Shown: in pieces, positions 20,640 through 30,368 of the stretch
How positions within the stretch are numbered: position 1 is the stretch's first letter
How the letters are laid out: the number at the start of each line of letters is the position of its first letter
Source of the DNA: Shinisaurus crocodilurus
Lineage: Eukaryota; Chordata; Lepidosauria; Squamata; Shinisauridae
NCBI GenBank assembly: GCA_021292165.1
Contig: CM037878.1
Span: 6,140,804 to 6,204,803 of the forward strand
DNA: 64,000 nucleotides
Direction of reading: 5' to 3'
The notes under the pieces: model-generated
Told to the model about the DNA's origin: nothing
The model's database searches: none
What the model saw: only the letters and a program-made list of their open reading frames with translations
Position numbers and translations under genes: made by a program

Positions 20640-20960
20640 TTAATTTCACTAAAAGATGTAATGGCAGGCTGATGATTCTGGTATTCCAGGATAAAAGCCA
20701 AAGAGAACTGTTTCGAGAATGCATTGTTACAGGAACAATCCCTAACAATATTAAGTTTTAATAATTCATTATACTGTACGTTTTTTTTTTAAAAAAGTTA
20801 TTTTCATTATCTCACAATATGGCTTATTTTGTTTTCATAGTTAGCATTAGTATCATACCTGTTGAAGATGATGAAGAAGTATTTTTTGGCTGCTCTAATA
20901 AAGTTTATGCTTTTAAAATACTTCACTATTGTCTAATAGTATTTGACCTTTTTTGACCAG
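20640..20960. other. AT-rich unique block, candidate conserved non-coding element
   Basis: It has no similarity to any repeat in the window, is AT-rich and keeps complex sequence ('aatattaagttttaataattc', 'ctctaataaagtttatgc'). Conservation cannot be judged from one sequence. Confidence 0.3.
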
Positions 20961-21355
20961 TCAAATGCCCAGATTCTCAGCTCTTAAGATCCCATGATGA
21001 TAATCCAGGACCAGCTGAAGACATTTTGTTTCCTGGGGTTTTAAGGACAAGATGGCGCACCTTTCTCATTCCATGTACAAAAGCCACCCAGATTGGCGGA
21101 TCTGACTTCAACATTGGCGATGGGAGCGCGTCCTCAGCTGCACCTGAGGGCAGCAGACTAGCTTAGGGGGCACAGGGCAGATGGCATCCCCTCGACCCCT
21201 TGCTGCTGTTCCCTGCCTCCCAGTATCTACCACCTGAGGCAGCTTGCCTCACTCTGTCCGGTGGTAGGGCTGGTCCTGTGATGGCCAGTTTAGTGCTGAC
21301 TTGAGTAAAAAGCTGAATGTTTGAGGGATCAAAGTTTAGCTGCATCGAAAGGATA

Positions 21356-21397
<42 letters not shown>

Positions 21398-21495
21398 CGG
21401 GGTGTGCAGGACAAGAGTGACCTTGTGATGTGGGGTGTTTTCATGAATTACTCTGAAATGTCTGCAAATTGAACGAAAGGGTTGCTTTGACATAC
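20961..21495. other. unique sequence with (GT)n(GA)n
   Basis: No gene is recognised. The compound microsatellite is at 21356-21398. Confidence 0.4.
21356..21398 (+). repeat. (GT)n(GA)n compound microsatellite
   Basis: About eleven GT units run directly into about ten GA units. Confidence 0.96.
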
Positions 21496-21498
21496 ATT

Positions 21499-21905
21499 TA
21501 TTTATTTATTTATTTATTTATTTTATTATATTTATCAATCGCCCATCTGGCCGGTCACCCGGCCACCCTGGGCGATGTACAATTAAAATACAATAAAACA
21601 CAATAAATATAATAATTAAAACAATATAAAAATTCTCATTAAAAACCTAACCCACCCCATATTCCCGCCTGAACAGCCATGTTTTTAATGCACGGCGGAA
21701 GCTCATCACGGAGGGGGCATGGCGAAGGTCACTAGGGAGGGAGTTCCATAATGTGGGGGCCGCCACAGAGAAGGCCCTCTTCCTAGTCCCCACCAGCCTG
21801 GCTGCTCTGGCTGATGGGATAAGGAGAAGGCCGTCCGTGGCAGACCTTGTTGAGCGGCCTACTTGATGTTGCCGGAGGCGCTCCTTGAGATAAGCTGGGC
21901 CGGAC
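21499..21905 (-). mobile_element. L2-clade LINE 3' end (minus)
   Basis: On the minus strand it reads the C-terminus of ORF2, ending SFRRALKTWLFRREYGVG and a stop (21647), preceded by AAPTLWNSLPSDLRHAPSV. The 3' untranslated part 'cgcccatctggccgg' ends in a (TTTA)n tail. It is nearly identical to 42225-42600, so both come from one young subfamily. It is 5' truncated at 21905. Confidence 0.9.
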
Positions 21906-22142
21906 ATGCATGTCCATACATCTGTGTTCTGTAAACTGGACTTGTAGCAGCCAGACACTGTCCACGATGAACTACCTCCGGCGTCTGACTGTTTTCCCCC
22001 TGCTCAGGCCAGAAAGAGTTAACGCGTGGGCTGATGGGCTTTGGGGACTTATCTGTGAGGCCTTTACAGCAACAGTCTTACCCGAAGGCAGTGTTACTCG
22101 CTCACGGAACTGGCGTTCCACTTCTTTGATGGGGAGGTTTTA

Positions 22143-22220
22143 GACCGCCTTCCCCAAACTGGCGCCCTCTAGATGTGTGGGACTACAGTCCCCATCACCC
22201 CCAGCCTGCATGGCCAATCG
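22143..22220. mobile_element. palindromic MITE fragment (family C)
   Basis: 'ccttccccaaactggcgccc' followed by 'agatgtgtgggactacagtcccc' resembles the left arm of family C. The right arm is weak. Confidence 0.5.
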
Positions 22221-22454
22221 TGCATCAACTGGCCTTTTGCTGCTGAGTTGGCTAAGTCGGGAAGCTTCTTGCAGACTGGTAGCCCTGGGGGACAGCGCGT
22301 GTTCTGGTGCCGTACCTTGAGACGTAAGAGCCTCGCTGGATGAGCCCCAAAGCTCTGGTGCAGCATTCAGTTTCTCACGGTGGCTAACCAGCCGGGGCGG
22401 CGCTTGGGACCAGAAACATCCAGGGCTCAGGCCCACAGGACTAAAAAAATGCAC

Positions 22455-23095
22455 TTATTTATTTATTTATTTATTATTAATATTTATTTATCGCCCATCT
22501 GGCCGGCAACCGGCCACCCTGGGCGATGTACACACAATAAAATACATAAATACAATAAAATACATTAAAACAATATAAAAATTTTAAAATCTTAACCCAC
22601 CCCATATTCCCGCCTGAACAACCAGGTTTTTAATGAGCGACGGAAGCTCATCAGAGAGGGGGCATGGCGGAGGTCACTCGGGAGAGAGTTCCACAGTACG
22701 GGGGCTGCCACAGAAAAGGCCCTCTTCCTCGTCCCCACCAGTCTAGCTGCTCTGGCTGAAGGGACAAGGAGAAGGCCATCTGTGGCAGATCTTGTTGAGC
22801 GGCCCACTTGGTGTTGCTGGAGACGCTCCTTGAGATAAACTGGACCAGAGCCGTATAGAGTTTTAAAGGTCAAAACCAACACCTTGAATTCGGCTCGGCA
22901 AGCAACTGGTAGCCAGTCCAAATCCTTCATCACTGGCGTGATGTGATCCCGCCGGCGGCTGCCTTTAACCAGGCGAGCCGCTGCGTTCTGTACCAGCTGC
23001 AGCTTCCGAACCGTCTTCAAGGGTAACCCCACGTAGAGCGCATTACAGTAGTCTAGGCGAGAGGAGACCAAGGCATGAACCACTGATGGGAGCAG
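22455..23095 (-). mobile_element. L2-clade LINE 3' end (minus)
   Basis: The minus strand carries an uninterrupted 163-codon C-terminal ORF2 fragment (22592-23083) with SRLDYCNALYVGLP, LQLVQNAAARLV, HITPVMKDLDWLPV, APVLWNSLPSDLR and a final LKTWLFRREYGVG. These are typical of the region after the reverse transcriptase in L2/CR1 proteins. The 3' tail is (TTTA)n(TTA)n. It is 5' truncated. It lies about 0.5 kb from another 3' end of the same orientation (21499-21905). Confidence 0.92.
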
Positions 23096-23133
23096 GTGAC
23101 ATGTTCATATACTAATTGACATATGCTCTAAAG

Positions 23134-23280
23134 CAGGGCTCTCCAACCTTGGGTTTTAGGCCAGCAACCAGATGTTGCTGGCCTAAAACTCCCAGCATAC
23201 TCAGTCAGCATGGCTAATGGCAAGGGATTCTGGGAGCTGTGGTCCAGCAACATCTGGGGACCCAAGGTTGGAGAGCCCTG
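23134..23280. mobile_element. palindromic hAT MITE, CAGGGCTCTCC variant
   Basis: The ends are CAGGGCTCTCCAACCTTGGG and its complement. The exact TSD is CTCTAAAG (23126-23133, 23281-23288). The interior contains an extra small inverted repeat ('ggccagcaacc' and 'ggttgctggcc' type). Confidence 0.92.
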
Positions 23281-23515
23281 CTCTAAAGTCTCTCTGTGTG
23301 TGTGTGTCTGTAAAGGGGGCCCTGTCTCCCCTATTTGCAAAAAGGGATGTATGGAATGGACAGAGGAGAGGAGGGCATTTGATTTCAGGGGAAAAAAACC
23401 CTCAAGCAGGAAGATTCAAGGTGGGGGCAGCAGGAGGGGAAACACATGTGGGCCAAAAGCCAGCTCTTCCAGGGGGTTCATATGCAGTCAAGATCATCAG
23501 GGCCCCCATCCCTTT

Positions 23516-24330
23516 CATAGAATCATAGAAAAGTAGAGTTGGAAGGGGCCTACAAGGCCATCGAGTCCAACCCCCTGCCCAATGCAGGAATCCAGGTCAA
23601 AGCATCCCTGACAGATGTCTGTCCAGCTGCACCTTGAATGCCTCCAGAGTGGGAGAGCCCACCACCTCCCTAGGTAGTTGGTTCCACTGTCCTATTGCTC
23701 TGACAGTCAGGAAATTTTTCCTGATGTTTAGGCGGAATCTGGGTTCCTGTAACTTGAGCCCATTATTCCGTGTCCTGCAAACTGGGATGATCGAGAAGAG
23801 ATCCTGGCCCTCCTCTGTGTGACAACCCTTCAAGTACTGGAAGAGTGCGATCATATCTCCCCTCAGTCTCCTCTTCTGAAGGCTAAACATGCCCAGTTCT
23901 TTCAGTCTCTCCTTGTAGGACCTTGTTTTCAGTCCCTTTATCATCCTTGTTGCCCTCCTCTGAACCCTTTCCAGTTTGTCTACATCCTTCTTAAAGTGTG
24001 GTGCCCAGAACTGGATGCAGTACTCAAGATAAGACCTAACCAGTGCTGAATAAAGGGGAATGATCACTTCCCACGATTTGAAAGCTATACTTCTATTAAT
24101 GCAGCCCAAGATAGCATTTGCCTTCTTTGCAGCCACATCACATTGCTGGCTCATATTCAGTTTGTGATCTACCACAATTCCAAGATCCTTCTCACTTGTA
24201 GTACTGTTGAGCCAAGTGTCCCCCATTCTGTAACTCTGCATTTGGTTTCCTTTCCCTAGGTGCAGCACTTGGCATTTATCCCTATTAAATTTCATTTTGT
24301 TGTTTTCGGCCCACCTCACCCCCATGGTTC
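23516..24330 (-). mobile_element. CR1 LINE 3' end with 242-codon ORF2 C-terminus (minus)
   Basis: The minus-strand frame 24325-23600 is open. It begins with NNKMKFNRDKCQVLHLGKG, then [54 protein letters not shown] and RRLRGDMIALFQYLKG. These are conserved words of the CR1 reverse transcriptase thumb/C-terminal region, downstream of the YADD motif. The non-coding 3' end 'gttggaaggggcctacaag' finishes in the ATTCTATGA-type tail (23516-23531). The long open frame suggests a young copy. The endonuclease and catalytic reverse transcriptase part are missing. Confidence 0.95.
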
Positions 24331-24926
24331 ACAGTGATTTGGACAGATTTACTAGCAATTCCAATGTTGATTCAGTTGTCTGCCTTGCACTTCCCTTCAT
24401 ATTTCAGGTGGGTTGACCACTTAAAGAAAGTTATTCCTTAACACTCTGCTTACTTTGTTTTTTTTTTTTTTTAAAGAAGGAAAATCCAAGTTGCAAAACC
24501 ACTGTGGGGATAGTGAGAAGTAGAGGTGGCTTCATGACTACTCAGACATGAGCCAATCAGCGCTGTGCACAGCCAGCTTCTGCTGCAAGTGGGCAGAACT
24601 GGTTGTTCTGAGCTTGATCCTAGTGAGGAAGCCACCAGTTTGACCGCTCTTATAATATACATTTGTGCATGACAGCTACATATCCTGCCCTTGTTCCACT
24701 CTCCTCTGTTCCACTTTTTGAATGTTTCCAAACGCTCTCTCCCTCCCTTTCCTTAAGTCTTCTATTTGCTAGGCTCTGCTCTTCCTTGCATAATTTCTTC
24801 ATTTGACCTTTGTATTCTTGTCCTTGCAGAAGCCTCCCTGAACTGTTGTGTGTTTGGATGTCATATATTTAAGGTGTAAGAACTTGTAAGTGCCAAATGT
24901 CCTGACTTGTCGTGGTGTTAGGATGA
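24331..24926. other. unique intronic sequence
   Basis: No gene or repeat is recognised apart from a T15 run at 24459. Confidence 0.4.
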
Positions 24927-24934
24927 ATCTACGT

Positions 24935-25069
24935 CAGTGTTCCCCAACCTTGGGTCCCCAGATGTTTTTGGCCTACAACTCCCAGCATGCCCCAGCCAGC
25001 GTAGCTGGCTGGGGCATGCTGGGAGTTGTAGGCCAAAAACATCTGGGGACCCAAGGTTGGAGAACACTG
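24935..25069. mobile_element. palindromic hAT MITE family A, intact copy
   Basis: It is 135 bp with near-perfect arms and an exact TSD ATCTACGT (24927-24934, 25070-25077). It is the best-preserved copy and is useful for defining the family. Confidence 0.95.
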
Positions 25070-25084
25070 ATCTACGTAGATAAT

Positions 25085-25825
25085 GCCTTTGCCTGGCAGC
25101 TTGAAGCACACCCTGTGCCGCATTTAAAGGTGCTTGCCCTGCCACAGTGTCTATTTCGTTCCTTGCCCTGCCGCTCTTTCTTCATTATTAGAGCCTTCTA
25201 GTCCTTTCCCAGTGAATTTGAACCCCTGAGGATTTGAACCTTTGTGCGCCCTTTCAGTTAGACAACCTTATTCACCTTACAGAAGTTTATAAAAGCTCAG
25301 TGTTTTTGTGATGCTGAATGTTCTCTCTTCAAAAATTGTTTCCTGATTTTTTGAGTTTACAAATTCCCTAATCTTGTTTGCAGAACAATTGCAATTAGAC
25401 GTGAAATCCTGGGAGGAGGAGAATGTTTTTCACACCTCTAGCCAGCACATCTGTCATTCTTCCCGTTTTTAATTGTAGACATGAGCAGTTTGCTGGTGTT
25501 TTTGCGTTGTGTGTATCTGTATCTATATCTTTACAAGTTAGCAATGTGCATGCAACACCAGGCAAACTGGAAACTTTTTTAAAAAATGCTCCTTTGTTTT
25601 AGCAGATTCACATTATATTTTTAACTCAACAAGACCCTCTTACGTGGGATGCAAACACACAAAGACATGAAGTTCCCTTATTGCTCTCTGATTTACTCAG
25701 CATTCACTTGCACAAGTGTGCGTTGTTTAAAAATCACAGCTGAATAAGGAATCTTGATGCCCTTGTGTGATGATTCTATCTAGACTGCTTACGGCCCAGT
25801 GTTGTAATCAATGTGCATACATGCT
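25085..25825. other. unique intronic sequence
   Basis: Nothing is recognised. It is AT-rich. Confidence 0.4.
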
Positions 25826-25833
25826 CATGTATC

Positions 25834-25979
25834 CAGTGCTTTTTTTCTGGAGAAAAGGGTACCGGAACTCTTGGATTACATTTCCTCAGGAGTAGATGGC
25901 GATTAAATTGTAATGCAATTAATAGAAGAAGAGGTGCTGGAACTCAGTTCCGGTGAGTTCCACCAGAAAAAAAGCCCTG
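25834..25979 (-). mobile_element. 146-bp hAT MITE with intact TSD
   Basis: Same family as 752-898, in reverse orientation. The ends are CAGTGCTTTTTTTCTGG and CCAGAAAAAAAGCCCTG, and the exact TSD is CATGTATC (25826-25833, 25980-25987). Confidence 0.93.
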
Positions 25980-25989
25980 CATGTATCTC

Positions 25990-26580
25990 AGCAACCGGGG
26001 GGGGACACATGAAAACTGGCAAACTGCACGTGTCAATTTCAGGATTAATTTTAGAAGTTCTTCAAGTTAAACCGGACAGCAGATGGAGTGAAACATGGGG
26101 CAGAGCTGACCCATTGAAGAGTAACAAAATGGAATGGGGAGCAGGGGGTCTTGTGTGTGTGGGTCCAGTGAGTGCACAAGGGATATAAATTCAATAAATC
26201 ATATATAGTTCTTGGATAAGGACATATCGTCTTAACTTACAGACTTTGGCATGAAGCTTCAGTTGTCAATAAAACCTTGAGTGCTATCTTGGGATTGTAC
26301 TATTTCAGACTGCAGGTGGGCGGGTTGCATTTTCGAATCTTAAGAAAACAACCAACCCCCCCTATCCGGCTTCATGTCGAACACTAGTTAACTTCTGAAA
26401 GGGCTAGACTAGAATGCTTCCTGCTGGTGTGCTAATTTTCAACATGCAAGGAGGTTTTGCCTTTTTCTTTTTAACATGAGGAAGCATTCAGACATGCAAC
26501 CCACCCACCCCCTCTGTCTGTAGTCTGAAGCAGAACAGTCCCAGCAAGGCGGTACCATGTGATTATTCTGAACAATACAC
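25990..26580. other. unique intronic sequence
   Basis: No gene. The region 26290-26540 has a loose inverted character ('tttcagactgcaggtggg' against 'cccacc...tgtagtctgaag'), suggesting an old palindromic element of about 240 bp. Confidence 0.4.
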
Positions 26581-26585
26581 TAGGT

Positions 26586-26821
26586 CAGGGGTAGGCAATG
26601 TTGTGCCCCCGGGCACCTTCTTGATGCCCACCAAGGGGCCCTATGCCTCCCACTGTTAAACACACACACACACACACAACTCTTCCTTGTACTCAGTCTG
26701 TTGGGCAAGTCAGTTGTCCTTTGCCACACCTCCCATGGCAGCCATTTTTGTGGTGGTGCCCAGGACAGTTCCTTAAATTGCCAAATGTGCCCACGGGCAC
26801 CAAAAAGGCTGCCTTTCCCTG
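26586..26821. mobile_element. degenerate hAT element (CAGGGGTAGGCAA ends)
   Basis: The ends CAGGGGTAGGCAA and GGCTGCCTTTCCCTG are inverted. Two 'gggcacc' motifs and a (CA)n run are inside. Flanks CACTAGGT and CGGTAGGC match at only five of eight positions. A related block lies at about 29165-29560 ('gtgggcacaaaattggag'). Confidence 0.65.
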
Positions 26822-27229
26822 CGGTAGGCTCTTATCCATGCATTTTGGTGGTTCTTTTTTGCCATGCCCAGTGTTGTATTCGGACCTCGCAGGTCTCTCG
26901 TTATGATTGTGTAACTTGGAAAAATAAACTTCACTCCTGTTCTTCTGCCCCTAACGCCTGTGTTTGTACAAGAGATGGATGGATATTGGAGCCGCTTCAG
27001 TGAGGGAAGCCTTCTAAAGTTACATGATTGCTTTCTAACAGGGTGGGTATTGTGGTACTTGGCTTTTAGAGTGCAAGGAAGAAATATCTCTGTTCATTTG
27101 TTATGCTACTTGCACTTGCCATGATGAGTACGGTATATGTCATACTAGCCTTAAAATATTTGATACGTTCAAACCCTAGGCAGATTCAGGTAGGCATTTT
27201 ATTTAAGGATGTCTGAGAATTCCATTTGG

Positions 27230-27815
27230 GGGTGAAATCTTGACGGATTTTACTGGTTCGGCCCTGGCTGATTTCATTCCGTTCCCCCCCACTTGCGTCA
27301 ACTCGATCTGTAGCGAGTCAATCCAGTATGTGCATTCAGGTTTCATTTTTTTTAATGCCAGCAATTTGTGCAAATGGGATCTTTTCGGGGAGGTGTCTTT
27401 AAATTTGCGCAAATGGGGGGGGGGGGTCATAATTTTTAAAAATACTTTTTTACTGGTGATCTTGCACAAGTGCGCATGATTGTCTGCTGTGTAGCCCTGT
27501 GGAGGCACATCCCCCTCTTGTAAATGTCGTTGTCAATTTCATCCTCTCCCTCCACATACAGTACTACTTTGTTTAGCCCTAATATTTGTCAAAGAACTTG
27601 TCAGTTTCATCCTCCACTTCAGCATGTCCGAATATGCCTCTGCTACATAGCGGACAGGCAGACTTGGGATCGTGCACATGTGTGCAAGATCGCCAATATA
27701 AAAAATGCTTTAAAAATATGATCCCATTTGTGCACATTTAAAGACCCCACAAAAGAAAGAAAGAAAGAAGATCCCATTTGCGCAAATCACAGGACCCGAA
27801 AAGAAAATGTGCAGA
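27230..27815. repeat. large diverged inverted repeat
   Basis: The left arm (about 27340-27490) read in reverse matches the right arm (about 27640-27800): 'gatcttgcaca' with 'tgtgcaagatc', 'catttgcgcaaat' and 'gatccc...aaaag' blocks in mirrored order. Identity is roughly three quarters by eye. Between the arms, 'gtcaatttcatcctc' (27532) and 'gtcagtttcatcctcc' (27600) form a direct repeat. Probably an old foldback DNA element. Confidence 0.6.
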
Positions 27816-28154
27816 ACACTTCCAGAGAATCGGGGGGGGGGGGAGGGGTCCACTACAGTCTGCCGCTGCTTATCGGAACAGAAACAACTGTGAAATCCTG
27901 TCGGGCTTAAATGGAACTGTGGAGAGAGAGCCTGACAAAGTACACACGTTGCCCCACATTCCACCTGCATAATCCCTGCCCAGAGCAGGAGAGCTCAGTC
28001 CGAAGCACACACTGACATTCAGATGGTTTCCCCCAAGCACCCTCAGTGGGTTGCCAAGTACCTTCAATTGCCCTTCCGAGCACCCTTGATGAGCCATGGG
28101 TAAGGTGGCGCCGAAACCTCAGCACCTCTCCTGCCTGGCCAGACTGGTTCATCC

Positions 28155-28697
28155 TGTCAGAGGAAGGAGGGGTCAGGGGATCGAAAGGGGGCTGAGCAAG
28201 GGGGTAAAAGAAGCAACCAAGGCTTCCAGGCGTTGTTGGGAACAAGGTGCAAGGGAGCACAGAGCGAGTCATCGACTCAGGCCAGCCCGGACACTCAACC
28301 CCCAAGCAGACTGCCTGGGTACTTTGCCGTAAGTCTGACAGTTTCTAGTATTAGACTAAGGTAGATTCTTCGATGTTAGCTGAAAGTAGCGTCGGTTCTT
28401 TTTTGTTTGATAGTTCTGTCTGTGTGTAGCAAGCTTCACTTTCCCTTTGTCAATTTCATTCCCTTATCTCCCCTGCCTAATTTGTATGTTGACGCCTGCC
28501 AATAAACTGGTTTCACTTTTGCCTAAGGAGTAGTTTCGTTTTGACTCAGTGCCTCAATCCAGTGTAATTGACCCGACTTGACCCGGGGAACGCATGCGGG
28601 CGGGAGCTCTGAGCTGTCAAAGTAGCCGCAGAGCTCCCGATCTTGCAGGAAAGGACCGCCGGCGGTCCTTCACAGGAACGGAATTCCCAGCGTAACA
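28155..28697 (+). mobile_element. solo LTR, 543 bp
   Basis: The block begins TGTCAGAGGAAGG and ends CAGCGTAACA, with an exact 5-bp TSD CATCC on both sides (28150-28154, 28698-28702). A polyadenylation signal AATAAA lies at 28501-28506. TG...CA ends, a 5-bp TSD and an internal AATAAA define a solo LTR. A Gypsy-type (Metaviridae) origin is likely from the length and lack of an adjacent body, but is not proven. It arose by recombination between two LTRs (inference). Confidence 0.88.
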
Positions 28698-28724
28698 CAT
28701 CCCTATATATGTGTCCCAGTATAT

Positions 28725-28859
28725 CAGTGTTCTCCAACCTTGAGTCCCCAGATGTTCTTGGCTTACAACTCCCAGCATGCCCCAGTCAGCGTAGCTGGCT
28801 GGGGCATGCTGGGAGTTGTAGGCCAAAAACATCTGGGGACCCAAGGTTGGAGAACACTG
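28725..28859. mobile_element. palindromic hAT MITE family A
   Basis: 135 bp. TSDs are CAGTATAT and CTGTATAT (one mismatch). It inserted 23 bp past the solo LTR. Confidence 0.92.
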
Positions 28860-28864
28860 CTGTA

Positions 28865-29780
28865 TATGAATGAAGTGAAGGAATCCAGATTGCTGCAGCT
28901 TTTTAAACACACCTAAAAGGAAAAGATCATTTAAAGCTCTGAGTGAGCAGAGATAGTTTCCATAGGCAGGTTGGCCCATCTCCCTCTTGTTGGTATAGTT
29001 TCGATGTTTACCTTCACATTCAACTTAGGGGAAGCCTTACTTGACCCTTCAGGGGTTTTTGGCCTGTTTGAATGGGTCGTGTATGGAGTCGTGTGAAATT
29101 TGTGTTAGAAATTAGAGATGTTGAATGAGCCCTGTTAGGAACATAGGAAGCTGCCTTATCCAGAGTCACGCCATGGGGGCGTGTGGGGCTTGCCTGTTCA
29201 TAAAATGACTGCTGTGGTGGGCACGGCCTGCCACAAAGCACTCATTTCCTAGCAGGCAGGCTAGTGAGACTACAAGAAGGGTAACTTTCTCAAGAACCTC
29301 GGCACGAGGCAGAGGTGGGGACGGAGCTCCCAAACATAAAAGCTCTTCTCTGAACCCAAATAAAGACGGCGCCGGAAGGCAGCAGTTTCCTTTGCAGCTG
29401 GCCAGCCTCCTAGTTTAAAACAACAAACACCATTTGAAAAAATCTTAAGAAATGAAATAAAAATCAGGAGGGGGTCAGGGAGCCCAGTGGGCACAGAAGT
29501 AAGGTGTCCGTGGGCACACTGTTGCCCTCGCCGTGGGCACAAAATTGGAGACCCCAGCGCTAGTCTAATCCTACTAGCAGGAATATCATACCACTCCCAT
29601 TTGGTTTCATAGACCTGATTTACACACCGTAGTAGTATGATGGCCCACCATCCCATAGTTTCTTTCTCACACTGGTCCCAGGTAACATGTATATCTTCTG
29701 CCCACGTGGCTAGTGCAGCTCAACCACATACATACCACACTTGTGACGTCCAGAATGTTTCAGTGTGATATCACTGTCTG
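28865..29780. other. mixed old repeats and unique sequence
   Basis: A SINE/CR1 tail scrap 'aacataggaagctgccttat' is at 29138. A degenerate hAT with 'gtgggcac' motifs covers about 29165-29560. No gene. Confidence 0.4.
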
Positions 29781-29781
29781 G

Positions 29782-30289
29782 AGGTAACATGTGAACAGTA
29801 CCATAGAAAGGAAGTAAAGCAGTGTTCTCCAACCTTGGGTCCCCAGATGTTTTTGGCCTACAGCTCCCAGCATGCCCCAGCCAGCTACGCTGTTCCGTGT
29901 TCCATGTGCCGCATCACTGGAGGTAACATGTGAACAGTACCATAGAAAGGAAGTAAAGCAGTGTTCTCCAACCTTGGGTCCCCAGATGTTTTTGGCCTAC
30001 AACTCCCAGCATGCCCCAGCCAGCTACGCTGTTCCGTGTTCCATGTGCCGCATCACTGGAGGTAACATGTGAACAGTACCATAGAAAGGAAGTAAAGCAG
30101 TGTTCTCCTACCTTGGGTCCCCAGATGTTTTTGGCCTACAACTCCCAGCATGCCCCAGCCAGCTACGCTGTTCCGTGTTCCATGTGCCGCATCACTGGAG
30201 GTAACATGTGAACAGTACCATAGAAAGGAAGTAAAGCAGTGTTCTCCTACCTTGGGTCCCCAGATGTTTTTGGCCTACAACTCCCAGCA
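29782..30289 (+). repeat. 139-bp tandem array, about 3.6 units, containing the left half of MITE family A
   Basis: The word 'aggtaacatgtgaac' recurs at 29782, 29921, 30060 and 30199, exactly 139 bp apart each time. Each unit is about 40 bp of host sequence plus the left arm of the MITE (CAGTGTTCTCC to 'cagccagctacgctg') and a short 'ttccgtgttccatgtgccgc' link. Units differ by very few bases. The repeats give overlapping identical open frames, which are not genes. Confidence 0.95.
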
Positions 30290-30360
30290 TGCTACGCTGG
30301 CTGGGGCATGCTGGGAGTTGTAGGCCAAAAACATCTGGGGACCCAAGGTTGGAGAACACT
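30238..30360. mobile_element. palindromic hAT MITE family A closing the tandem array
   Basis: The fourth unit keeps both arms: the left arm ends at 'cagcatg' (30292) and the right arm runs to 'ggagaacactg' at 30360. The flanks AAGTAAAG (30229-30236 region) and CAGTAAAG (30361-30368) look like the original TSD with one mismatch. About 12 bp are lost at the hairpin centre. Confidence 0.85.
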
Positions 30361-30368
30361 GCAGTAAA

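Noticed and set aside
29782..30289. Direct repeats resembling a CRISPR array
   Set aside because: The units are 139 bp with no variable spacers, in a vertebrate intron. They are a MITE-derived minisatellite.
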